Part shown: positions 1 to 6,095 of the stretch, one piece after another | Layout of the letters: the number at the start of each line of letters is the position of its first letter | Position numbering within the stretch: position 1 is the first letter of the stretch | Program-made: the position numbers and the translations under genes | Assembly: GCA_021825225.1 (NCBI GenBank) | Contig: JAKAIH010000157.1 | Location: 1 to 6,630 of the forward strand | DNA from: Pseudomonadota bacterium | Lineage (GTDB): Bacteria; Pseudomonadota; Gammaproteobacteria; Burkholderiales; SG8-39 | DNA length: 6,630 nt | Reading direction: 5' to 3' | Notes under the pieces: model-generated | Databases searched by the model: none | What the model saw: the letters and a program-made list of their open reading frames with translations, nothing else | What the model was told of the DNA's origin: nothing

Positions 1-69
1 ACGCTGGGCGTGCACGGCGGCGTCAGCGCGGCGGAGATGCAAGTGCCGCTGATCGTGGCCGAAGCCTGA
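1..69 (+). CDS. C-terminal end of an AlkP-superfamily-like hydrolase (partial)
   Basis: Reading from base 1, the frame is open and ends at TGA 67-69, giving 22 residues whose core reads GVHGGVSAAEMQVPLIVA. A His-Gly-Gly followed by Ser/x/x-Glu-Met-x-Val-Pro-Leu is typical of the extreme C-terminus of alkaline-phosphatase-superfamily proteins (nucleotide pyrophosphatase / type I phosphodiesterase-like), where the His is normally a metal ligand close to the end of the chain. Only this tail is visible, so substrate and exact family cannot be given. The next gene starts 16 bases downstream on the same strand, so the two may share a transcript. The assignment rests on one short motif recognised from memory. 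Confidence 0.5.
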   Translation, partial: TLGVHGGVSAAEMQVPLIVAEA

Positions 70-85
70 AACCGGTGCATCCGCC

Positions 86-841
86 TTGATCGTACTCAAG
101 CTGCTCCTCGTCCCGACGTTTCTGCTCCTCATCTCGCTTGCCGGCAGGCGCTGGGGACCGGAAGTCGCCGGCTGGCTCGCGGGCTTCCCGGTAATGACCG
201 GCCCGATCCTGTTTCTGCTGGCGCTGGAGCACGGCCCCGTGTTTACAGCCGCGGCGGCCACGGTGTCCCTGTCCGCCGTGTTCGGCGCCGTGGCATTCAT
301 CCTCACCTATGCGCGCGTCTGCGCGCGCAGATCGCCCGGCCTGTCGCTGCTCTACGGCCTTGTCAGCTGGGCCTGCGCCGCACTGCTGCTGACGCGGCTG
401 CCGCCCAGCAATCTGGTTTCGCTGGGCATCGCACTGCTCAGCCTCGTCTTCGCACCGAAGTTATTTCCGCGCATTGCGCTGCCGCTGGCGGCCACCGTCG
501 TGCCAAAATGGGAACTGCCGCTGCGCATGCTGGCCGGCGCCGTGGTCACGTTCGCCGTGACCTCGCTCGCCGCGGCCATCGGGCCCTCCTGGAGCGGAAT
601 GTTCGCGGTGTTTCCGGTGCTCAGCATCGTGCTGGCCGTGTTCTCGCATCGCGCTTCCGGTCCGGCGTTCGCGGCGACGCTGCTCAAGGCGATGATCTGG
701 GGCCTGTATGCGTTTACGGGCTTTTGCCTGAGTTTGGTTCTGTTGCTGCCGCATTTTGGCGTGACGGTCTCGTTTCTTGCCGCAACCGCAGCGGCCATCG
801 CCATCCAGTGGACGCTGAAATCGCGCCTGCCCCGCCGCTAG
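86..841 (+). CDS. Polytopic inner-membrane protein with internal two-fold duplication, function unknown
   Basis: This is a 251-residue, very hydrophobic protein. Roughly eight to nine transmembrane segments can be drawn by eye (about 1-20, 27-47, 53-76, 86-104, 108-140, 146-165, 170-189, 195-221, 224-242). The two halves are related: residues 4-55 align without gaps to 146-197 at a constant offset of 142. Both copies carry G-P-x3-G-x2-A-x-F-P-V (24-36 and 166-178) and then G-P-x-F (50-53 and 192-195). I do not recognise a characterised family; such proteins are usually annotated as hypothetical membrane proteins, and an inverted-repeat transporter-like fold is only a guess. The start is TTG at 86: there is no in-frame ATG or GTG nearby, and the hydrophobic N-terminus begins at once. 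No good Shine-Dalgarno is visible, so translation may be coupled to the gene ending 16 bases upstream. The C-terminus is basic (KSRLPRR), suggesting a cytoplasmic end. Confidence 0.8.
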   Translation: MIVLKLLLVPTFLLLISLAGRRWGPEVAGWLAGFPVMTGPILFLLALEHGPVFTAAAATVSLSAVFGAVAFILTYARVCARRSPGLSLLYGLVSWACAALLLTRLPPSNLVSLGIALLSLVFAPKLFPRIALPLAATVVPKWELPLRMLAGAVVTFAVTSLAAAIGPSWSGMFAVFPVLSIVLAVFSHRASGPAFAATLLKAMIWGLYAFTGFCLSLVLLLPHFGVTVSFLAATAAAIAIQWTLKSRLPRR

Positions 842-866
842 CGCCCGCTTGAATCCTGCCCGAATA

Positions 867-897
867 CGACCCGCCCGCCATCGGCGCGAGCGGGTCG
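867..897. terminator. GC-rich hairpin, possible bidirectional terminator
   Basis: CGACCCGC (867-874) pairs perfectly with GCGGGTCG (890-897). The 15-base loop contains a further CGCC/GGCG pairing (876-879 with 883-886), so the RNA could form a long interrupted stem. It lies 25 bases past the stop at 841 and between convergent reading frames, as expected for a shared terminator. The following bases (CCTGCTTCTTTCC) are pyrimidine-rich but not a true U-tract, so intrinsic termination is uncertain. Confidence 0.45.
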
Positions 898-935
898 CCT
901 GCTTCTTTCCGGACTGATGCCAGCCTGGAATCAGC

Positions 936-1097
936 TCAGGCCTTGCGTTCGATCTTGCTGACCTGATAGACGCCGGCACCATCGAGATAGCCCTTGGCTT
1001 CGACCGACAGCGCCGTGCCTGCAACGAATCCGCCATGTTCGCCCGACCAAATGGCCGCGCTCAGATAGATGCAGCGCCGGCGCCAGGCTTGGCGCAC
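936..1097 (-). CDS. Possible small ORF or 3' remnant of a lost gene
   Basis: The minus strand carries an open frame ending at 936 that reads like real protein over its last ~45 residues (IYLSAAIWSGEHGG, then AGTALSVEAKGYLDGAGVYQ, ending KIERKA), with G/C-rich third positions. The only plausible initiation codon in the credible part is GTG at 1097-1095, giving 53 residues, but there is no Shine-Dalgarno in front of it. The frame also continues open upstream, overlapping the 3' end of the response-regulator gene in another frame, where it reads as an implausible Arg-rich shadow. It may be a genuine short beta-rich protein translated after the regulator, or the 3' end of a gene whose front was deleted. 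No family is recognised. Confidence 0.33.
   Translation of the reverse strand: MRQAWRRRCIYLSAAIWSGEHGGFVAGTALSVEAKGYLDGAGVYQVSKIERKA
1080..1095 (-). terminator. Small stem-loop downstream of the response-regulator gene
   Basis: GCGCCA (1080-1085) and TGGCGC (1090-1095) form a perfect 6-bp stem with a 4-base loop, 25 bases beyond the response-regulator stop on the minus strand. No U-tract follows, so it could be a weak terminator, an mRNA 3'-end stabiliser or chance. If it terminates, the small frame 936-1097 would not be expressed with the regulator. Confidence 0.22.
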
Positions 1098-1120
1098 GCT
1101 AACGCGGCGGTGGCCCAGGT

Positions 1121-1579
1121 CTATTTCAAACCGCTCTGTCCGCCCACTTTTCGCGCGGCTTTCATCACCCTCGCGGTAGTCGCGAGCAGCTCTTCCACAC
1201 GTACCGGTTTGGTCAGCACGGCTTCCGCGCCGAGCTCCATCGCTCTTATGTAGGTCGCATCGTCGCGCATGGAGGTCACGCACACCACCGGGGTCTGTCC
1301 CACCTCCGGATCATGGCGCATGGCCTCCAGCAGTTCCAGCCCCCCGAGATAGGGCAGCAGGATGTCCAGAAGCAGCAGATCGGGCCGGGCCGACAGCAGC
1401 ATGGGCCCGCCTGCCGCCGCATCCTCCGCGACGAGAACCTGGTATCCGGCCCGGGATAGATGCAGCGCCAGCAGGTCGCGAAACGCCGCATCGTCCTCGA
1501 TGATGAGCACGGTCTTCTGCACGGGCAGCTGCGGCTGCTCCGGCGCGACGGGGGATGGTTTTGCAGCATCGGCAATCAT
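1121..1579 (-). CDS. Single-domain response regulator (CheY-like receiver)
   Basis: This is a 152-residue protein comprising a ~20-residue Pro-rich lead, one receiver domain (about 22-142) and a short tail, with no output domain. The phosphorylation site is complete: acidic pocket Glu28-Asp29-Asp30 (VLIIEDD), phospho-acceptor Asp72 (LLLLDILLP), Thr102 (CVTSMRD) and Lys124 (LTKPV). The position three before the Lys, which is normally the Tyr/Phe switch residue (Tyr106 in CheY), is Val121. Such proteins pass phosphate between histidine kinases and phosphotransfer proteins or act by protein contact. The ATG at 1579 is chosen because AGGAG lies 11 bases upstream and the domain follows directly; the frame is open further upstream but reads as non-protein. 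No kinase gene is in the window, so the input is unknown. It is divergent from the Bug/molybdenum-enzyme operon; a functional link is possible but not shown. Confidence 0.9.
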   Translation of the reverse strand: MIADAAKPSPVAPEQPQLPVQKTVLIIEDDAAFRDLLALHLSRAGYQVLVAEDAAAGGPMLLSARPDLLLLDILLPYLGGLELLEAMRHDPEVGQTPVVCVTSMRDDATYIRAMELGAEAVLTKPVRVEELLATTARVMKAARKVGGQSGLK

Positions 1580-1590
1580 GCGTGTTCTGA

Positions 1591-1595
1591 CTCCT
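1591..1595 (-). promoter_or_regulatory. Ribosome binding site deciding the response-regulator start
   Basis: The minus strand reads AGGAG here, 11 bases before the ATG at 1579-1577. It supports that start over upstream in-frame codons. Confidence 0.6.
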
Positions 1596-1737
1596 GGTTT
1601 GGCGTAACAGTCCGATTGTACCCGCGTCGGCCGGCAGGTTCGCCGCAGCGCTGGACGCGCGGTGAGCGCATATGCTACAAAGCCGGACCGCACCACATGG
1701 CGCGGCCCGACACAAATATGAACGATCGCCCGTTATC

Positions 1738-1744
1738 GGAGGAG
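1738..1744 (+). promoter_or_regulatory. Strong Shine-Dalgarno deciding the Bug-receptor start
   Basis: GGAGGAG lies 6 bases before ATG 1751. It fixes this start in preference to the in-frame ATGs at 1697 and 1718, which would bury the signal peptide behind a hydrophilic lead. Confidence 0.85.
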
Positions 1745-1750
1745 ACATCC

Positions 1751-2719
1751 ATGGCCAATTTGGCAAGAGGTTTAATCGCATTCATCCTGTCCGCGTTCGC
1801 GGCACTGTCCGCCAGCGCGCAAGGCTACCCGAACCGCGCGGTGCACATCATCGTCCCGTTCGCCTCCGGCGGCCCGGCCGACATCTATGCGCGCGTTCTC
1901 GCGCAGCGGCTGCAGGAGGCGCTGCACCAGCCGTTCATCGTGGAAGACCGGCCCGGCGGCGGCTCTGTGGTCGGGACCGACGCGGTGGCCAAGTCCGCAC
2001 CCGACGGCTATACGCTGCTGATGATGTCCAACACGCACACGGTCAACGAGTCGCTGCTGTCGCACAAGCCGTTCCAGCTGATGCGCGACTTTGTGCCAGT
2101 CGCTCCGGTGAACTATTCCGACCTGGTGCTGGTGGTGCATCCCTCGGTCGGCGTGCATACGCTGAAGGAACTCATCGCGCTCGCAAAATCCAAGCCGCAT
2201 GCGCTCAACTACGCGTCGTCGGGCCCCGGCACGCCCTATCACATGGCCGGCGAACTGTTCAAGGCGATGGCGGGTCTGGACATCGTGCACGTGCCCTACA
2301 AGGGCAGCTCCGGCGCGCGCACCGACGTCCTCGGCGGGCAGGTGCAGATGATGTTCGATGCGATCACGACCATGGCGCCGAACGTGCGCGCAGGCAAACT
2401 CATCGCGCTGGGCACGACCGGCAAGACACGCTCCCCGGTGCTGCCCGAGGTTCCCACGGTTTCCGAAGCCGGCGTGCCCGGCTATGAAGCGGTGATCTGG
2501 CTCGGTGTCATGGCGCCTACGGGCACGCCGAAGCCGGTGCTCGAACTCCTGAACACCGAAATCAGGAAAATAGTGAACAACCCCGATGTGAAAGCAGCCT
2601 GGGCCAAGCAGGGTGCAACGCCTCTGGACATGAGCACCGAGGAATTCGCGAAATATCTGCACGACGATATCGCCAAATGGGCGAAGGTGGTCAAAATCTC
2701 CGGTGCCAAAGTCGATTGA
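1751..2719 (+). CDS. Bug-family (TctC-like) periplasmic solute receptor
   Basis: This 322-residue protein has the usual family length. The N-terminus is a Sec signal peptide (basic start, hydrophobic 8-20, probable cleavage ASA|QG after residue 23), followed by hallmark motifs: YPNRAVHIIVPFASGGPAD (about 26-44), VEDRPGGGSVVGTDAVAKS in the first lobe, NYASSGPGTPYHMAGELFK and IVHVPYKGS in the middle, and a C-terminal PEVPTVSEAGVPGYE. Bug proteins are the receptor components of tripartite tricarboxylate transporters and bind carboxylates or other small polar, often aromatic, ligands in the periplasm. No TctA/TctB membrane subunits are adjacent, as is typical of the many orphan Bug genes in Burkholderiales. 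It is the first gene of the operon and ends 4 bases before the molybdenum-hydroxylase small subunit, so its ligand is probably related to that enzyme's substrate. The ligand itself cannot be read from the sequence. Confidence 0.93.
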   Translation: MANLARGLIAFILSAFAALSASAQGYPNRAVHIIVPFASGGPADIYARVLAQRLQEALHQPFIVEDRPGGGSVVGTDAVAKSAPDGYTLLMMSNTHTVNESLLSHKPFQLMRDFVPVAPVNYSDLVLVVHPSVGVHTLKELIALAKSKPHALNYASSGPGTPYHMAGELFKAMAGLDIVHVPYKGSSGARTDVLGGQVQMMFDAITTMAPNVRAGKLIALGTTGKTRSPVLPEVPTVSEAGVPGYEAVIWLGVMAPTGTPKPVLELLNTEIRKIVNNPDVKAAWAKQGATPLDMSTEEFAKYLHDDIAKWAKVVKISGAKVD

Positions 2720-2723
2720 GGCG

Positions 2724-3218
2724 ATGAGCGCAAGGTCCGCAGGCGCGGCTGCGACCGTACGGCTCGACGTCAACGGCGCCGAGCACGAGGTCAGCGCTGC
2801 CGCGGACACGCCGCTGCTCTACGTGCTGCGCAACCAGCTCGGGCTGAAGGCGGCGCACTTCGGCTGCGGCAGCGGCGAGTGCGGCGCCTGCAGAGTGCTG
2901 ATCGACGGACAGGCCGTGGCATCCTGCGACACGCCGCTGTGGGCGGCGCTGGGCAAACGCATCACCACCGCCGAGGGACTGGGCGATGCGGCGCACCCGC
3001 ATCCGCTGCAAAGCGCGCTGATCGCCGAGCAGGCGGGGCAATGTGGCTACTGCCTGCCCGGCATCCTCGTCAGCGCCGCGGCGCTGCTCGCGCGCAAGCC
3101 GCAACCCGCCGAGTCCGATGTGCGCGCCGCGCTCGAGCAGAATCTGTGCCGCTGCGGTTCGCACAATCGCATCGTGCGCGCGGTGCTGCGCGCCGCGCAA
3201 GCCGTGAGCCGGCGATGA
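2724..3218 (+). CDS. [2Fe-2S] small subunit of a molybdenum hydroxylase (IorA/NicA-like)
   Basis: This 164-residue protein has the standard two-domain layout. The N-terminal plant-ferredoxin-type domain binds one [2Fe-2S] cluster through Cys48, Cys53, Cys56 and Cys68 (CGSGECGAC ... C). The C-terminal four-helix domain binds the second through Cys107, Cys110 (QCGYCLPG) and Cys142, Cys144 (NLCRCGSH). The wording LLYVLRNQLGL, HPLQSALIAEQ, QCGYC and NLCRCGSHNRIVRAV is closest, from memory, to the nicotinate dehydrogenase NicA / isoquinoline oxidoreductase IorA group. The subunit passes electrons from the molybdenum centre to an external acceptor. No signal peptide is visible. ATG 2724 is chosen, 4 bases after the receptor stop; GTG 2703 is in frame but overlaps the upstream gene and has no Shine-Dalgarno. 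Its stop overlaps the large-subunit start (ATGA), which implies translational coupling and equal dosage. Confidence 0.93.
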   Translation: MSARSAGAAATVRLDVNGAEHEVSAAADTPLLYVLRNQLGLKAAHFGCGSGECGACRVLIDGQAVASCDTPLWAALGKRITTAEGLGDAAHPHPLQSALIAEQAGQCGYCLPGILVSAAALLARKPQPAESDVRAALEQNLCRCGSHNRIVRAVLRAAQAVSRR

Positions 3219-5365
3219 ACCTCGCGTACCGGCTTGCTGCGGGGGGAGCCGGCGATCTGCCGCGGCTGCCGGGCAGTCTGCACCTCAACCGGCGGCTGTC
3301 GCAATGGCTGCGCTTTCTGCCCGACGGCACGATCGAGGTGCGCTCGGGCAAAGTCGAAATCGGCCAGGGCATCACCACGGCGCTGGCGCAGATCGCCGCC
3401 GAAGAACTCGATGTCCCGATAGCGCGCATACGCATGTTGCCTGCCAGCACCGCGGCGAGCCCGAACGAAGGGGTCACCTCGGGCAGCCTTTCGACGCAGG
3501 AATCCGGCAGCGCGCTGCGCTACGCCTGCGCCGAGGCGCGCGCGATCTACCTCGAAGCGGCGGCGGCGCGGCTCGGCCTGCCTGCCGCCTCGCTCACGGT
3601 CGTCGACGGCGAGATCGTCGCTGCCGGCGGCGCGCGCAGCAGCTACGCCGAACTCGCCGACGACGCCCTGCTCGAGCGCGAGGCCAGGGCAAACGTGCCG
3701 CCGAAAGAATCCTCGCAGCATCGCATCGTAGGCACTGCGCTGGCGCGCCTCGATCTGCCGCACAAAGTCTACGGCGAACCGCGCTTCGTGCACGATCTGG
3801 AATTGCCCGGCATGCTGCACGCGCGCGTGCTGCGGCCGCCCTCGCCTGCCGCCACGCTGGCTTCGCTGGACGAAACTGCGGCGCGCGCCCTGCCCGGCGT
3901 GGTGGCGGTGGTGCGCGACGGCAGCTTCGTCGGCGTGCTGGCCGGGCATGAAGAGATCGCAGTGAAGGCGCTGACAGCCTTGCAGCAAGGCGCTGTCTGG
4001 CACGAAGCCGAAACCCTGCCCGATGCTTCGGCGCTTGGCGACTGGCTCAAGGCGCAGCCGGCCGAGACCACGATCGTGGACGAGCGCGGGGTGAGCAGCG
4101 CCGCCGGTGCCGCGCACACCCACCGCGCCCGCTATACGCGCCCCTACCTCGCACATGCATCGATCGCGCCCTCCTGCGCCCTGGGGCAATGGCATGACGG
4201 GCATCTGCACGTCTGGAGCCACAGCCAGGGCATCTACAATCTGCGCGCCGATCTCGCGCTGGCGCTGGCGCTGCCGCCGGAAAACATCGTGGTCGAGCAT
4301 GTCGAGGGCGCGGGCTGCTACGGCCACAACGGCGCCGACGACGCCGCCCTCGATGCGGCCTTGCTCGCGCGCGCCGCTGCCGGGCGTCCGGTGCGGCTGC
4401 AATGGTCGCGCGCGGACGAACTTTCCTGGGCGCCTTTCGGCCCGGCGATGGCGGTGGAAATCGAGGCCGACCTCGATGCGGCCGGAGCCATCCTCGCCTG
4501 GCGCCATGAACTCTGGAGCAATGGCCACAGCAGCCGCCCGGGACGCGCCAAGACACCGGCGCTGCTTGCCGCAAGCCAGCTGGGACAGGCATTCGAGCGG
4601 CCGCTCGCGATCAATCCGCCGCTTGCGGCCGGCGGCGGCGCCGAGCGCAACGCGATTCCCGGCTACGCGCTCCCGGCCTGGCGCATAGTCAACCACAGGC
4701 TGCTCGCCATGCCGCTGCGCACCTCGGCGCTGCGTTCACTCGGCGCGTTCACCAATGTGTTCGCGATCGAATCCTTTGTCGATGAGCTTGCCGCCGGGCG
4801 CGGCGAGGATCCGCTCGCGCTGCGTCTGCGCCTGCTGTCCGATCCGCGCGCGCGCGCGGTGCTCGAAGCCGCGGCAAAGCGCGCGAACTGGGCTGCATGG
4901 GAAAAACGCGAAGGTCGCGGCCATGGCATCGGCATCGCGCGCTACAAGGGTGCCGGCGCCTGGTGCGCCGTCGTCGCCGAAATCGAGGCCGGGCGCGACA
5001 TCCGCGTCGAGCGCCTGGTGATCGCGGTCGACGTCGGCCTCGCGATCAATCCGGACGGCGTGGCGAACCAGATCGAGGGCGGCGCGATCCAGGCGACGAG
5101 CTGGACGCTGAAGGAGCAGGTGCGCTTCGATCGCACACGCATTACCAGCGACGGCTGGGAGCATTACCCGATCCTGCGATTCTCCGAGGTGCCGAGGGTC
5201 GAGGTGGAAATACTGCCGCAGCCGCGGCAACCATCGCTGGGTGCGGGCGAGGCCGCGCAGGGACCGACCGCGGCCGCCATCGCCAACGCGGTGTTCGACG
5301 CGCTGGGCGTGCGCGTGCGCGATCTGCCGATCACTGCCGAGCGCATTGTCGCAACCGTAAATTGA
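3215..5365 (+). CDS. Molybdopterin-binding large subunit of a xanthine-dehydrogenase-family hydroxylase (IorB/NicB-like)
   Basis: This 716-residue catalytic subunit would hydroxylate a substrate carbon using water-derived oxygen at a Mo-pterin centre. Motifs in order: GKVEIGQGITTALAQIAAEE (45-64, with the cofactor-contacting GQG at 50-52); an a/b hammerhead-like domain (about 173-262); RPYLAHASIAPSC (309-321); EGAGCYGHNGADDAALDAA (364-382), in place of the GGGFGxK loop; LRTSALRSLGAFTNVFAIESF (501-521); and GAGEAAQGPTAAAIANAVF (676-694), whose Glu679 matches the catalytic Glu. Finding the GQG motif first, with the hammerhead inside the chain, is the IorB/NicB arrangement rather than that of xanthine dehydrogenase. 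Pseudomonas putida NicB carries C-terminal cytochrome c domains; this protein stops 37 residues after Glu679 with no CxxCH. No Tat signal is seen, so it is probably cytoplasmic. The start overlaps the small-subunit stop (ATGA). The substrate is unknown. Confidence 0.92.
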   Translation: MNLAYRLAAGGAGDLPRLPGSLHLNRRLSQWLRFLPDGTIEVRSGKVEIGQGITTALAQIAAEELDVPIARIRMLPASTAASPNEGVTSGSLSTQESGSALRYACAEARAIYLEAAAARLGLPAASLTVVDGEIVAAGGARSSYAELADDALLEREARANVPPKESSQHRIVGTALARLDLPHKVYGEPRFVHDLELPGMLHARVLRPPSPAATLASLDETAARALPGVVAVVRDGSFVGVLAGHEEIAVKALTALQQGAVWHEAETLPDASALGDWLKAQPAETTIVDERGVSSAAGAAHTHRARYTRPYLAHASIAPSCALGQWHDGHLHVWSHSQGIYNLRADLALALALPPENIVVEHVEGAGCYGHNGADDAALDAALLARAAAGRPVRLQWSRADELSWAPFGPAMAVEIEADLDAAGAILAWRHELWSNGHSSRPGRAKTPALLAASQLGQAFERPLAINPPLAAGGGAERNAIPGYALPAWRIVNHRLLAMPLRTSALRSLGAFTNVFAIESFVDELAAGRGEDPLALRLRLLSDPRARAVLEAAAKRANWAAWEKREGRGHGIGIARYKGAGAWCAVVAEIEAGRDIRVERLVIAVDVGLAINPDGVANQIEGGAIQATSWTLKEQVRFDRTRITSDGWEHYPILRFSEVPRVEVEILPQPRQPSLGAGEAAQGPTAAAIANAVFDALGVRVRDLPITAERIVATVN

Positions 5366-5376
5366 TTTTTTTGACG

Positions 5377-5381
5377 AAAGG
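5377..5381 (+). promoter_or_regulatory. Ribosome binding site for the ModA-like gene
   Basis: AAAGG lies 9 bases before ATG 5391. Together with the in-frame TAA at 5358-5360, it fixes the start and rules out an N-terminal signal peptide. Confidence 0.6.
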
Positions 5382-5390
5382 CAAAACGAC

Positions 5391-6095
5391 ATGCAACTGA
5401 ACATACTGAGCGGCGGCGCCGCGCAAAGCGTGGTGACCGCGCTGGCCGACGAATTCCGCGCCGCGACCGGATACGAACTTGCCTGCACCTTCAGCGCCGT
5501 CGGCGCGATGAAGGCGAAGCTGCTCGCGGGCGCGCCGGCCGACCTGGTGATCCTGACCCAGGCGGTGGTGGCTGAACTCGTTGCCGGCGGGCAGGTGCTC
5601 GCCGGGGGCTGCGCCGATCTGGGCCGCGTGCGCACCGGCGTCGCGGTGCGCGCGGGCGACGCTGCACCCGATATCGCGAATCCGGATACACTGCGCCGCG
5701 CCCTGCTCGCCGCCGAGGGCATTTACCTTCCCGACCCGCAAAAAGCGACCGCCGGCATCCATTTCGCGCGCGTGCTCGACATCCTGGGCATCCGCGGCGA
5801 AGTCGAAGCCCGGTTGCGCCCCTATCCGAACGGGAACACGGCGATGCGCGAACTGGCGCAGGCCCAGGGAGCGCGCCTGATCGGATGCACCCAGGTCACC
5901 GAGATCAAGAGCACGCCGGGTGTGACGCTGGTCGGCGTGCTGCCGCGCGAGTTCGAACTCGCGACTGTTTATACGGTCGGCGTATGCGCCGCAGCGGCCA
6001 GTCCGGCAATGGCGCGGCGCTTCGCCGCGCTGCTCGCGAGCGAGGATACGCGCGCGCTGCGCAGCAAAGCCGGATTCGAACTCGGGTCGGCGTAA
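5391..6095 (+). CDS. ModA-like type-2 periplasmic-binding-fold protein lacking a signal peptide
   Basis: This 234-residue protein has the ModA/extracellular-solute-binding signature: an N-terminal strand LNILSGGAA (3-11), KAKLLAGAPADLVILT (41-56), a lobe crossover YLPDPQKATAGIHFARVLD (112-130), RLIGCTQVTEI (162-172) and GVTLVGVLPREFELATVY (177-194). Unlike true ModA it has no signal peptide: Met1 is followed directly by the first beta strand, and an in-frame TAA lies 11 codons upstream (5358). It should therefore be cytoplasmic. Aligned by eye to E. coli ModA, the molybdate ligands Ser12 and Ser39 correspond to Ala10 and Val37, so the ligand may not be molybdate. It starts 25 bases after the molybdenum-enzyme large subunit and is very probably co-transcribed with it; no ModB or ModC follows. 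A role as intracellular sensor, carrier or maturation factor is inference. Confidence 0.85.
   Translation: MQLNILSGGAAQSVVTALADEFRAATGYELACTFSAVGAMKAKLLAGAPADLVILTQAVVAELVAGGQVLAGGCADLGRVRTGVAVRAGDAAPDIANPDTLRRALLAAEGIYLPDPQKATAGIHFARVLDILGIRGEVEARLRPYPNGNTAMRELAQAQGARLIGCTQVTEIKSTPGVTLVGVLPREFELATVYTVGVCAAAASPAMARRFAALLASEDTRALRSKAGFELGSA

Larger units (their letters stand above)
1580..1750. promoter_or_regulatory. Divergent intergenic regulatory region
   Basis: These 171 bases separate the divergent response-regulator and Bug-receptor genes and must hold at least the operon's promoter. On the minus strand TACAAT (complement of 1615-1620) resembles a -10 box and would give a leader of about 30 bases for the regulator; no good -35 accompanies it. 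For the rightward operon only weak matches exist (for example CTGGAC at 1651-1656 with an A/T-rich stretch TATGCTACAAA from 1671). Two perfect 8-bp palindromes, CAGCGCTG (1646-1653) and GCATATGC (1668-1675), have centres 22 bases apart, about two helical turns, and could be an operator. None of this is decisive. Confidence 0.35.

Noticed and set aside
1460..1750. In-frame upstream extension of the Bug receptor to 419 residues
   Set aside because: It would overlap the divergent regulator gene and bury the signal peptide. GGAGGAG before ATG 1751 decides the start.
1772..2809. Minus-strand open frame of 345 codons
   Set aside because: It is antisense to the Bug receptor, with His/Arg-rich low-complexity composition and no family resemblance. 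It is a shadow.
3047..4696. Long minus-strand open frame of 549 codons
   Set aside because: It is antisense to the molybdopterin large subunit, is Arg/Ala/Gly-rich, and has no motifs. It is a high-GC shadow of the real gene.
4845..4858. Alternating CG tract of 14 bases, a potential Z-DNA former
   Set aside because: It lies inside the large-subunit gene and encodes an ordinary Pro-Arg-Ala-Arg-Ala stretch. It is explained by GC-rich codon use.
5366..5372. Run of seven T after the large-subunit stop, considered as a terminator
   Set aside because: No GC-rich hairpin precedes it, and the Shine-Dalgarno of the next gene follows at once. It is more likely just a spacer.
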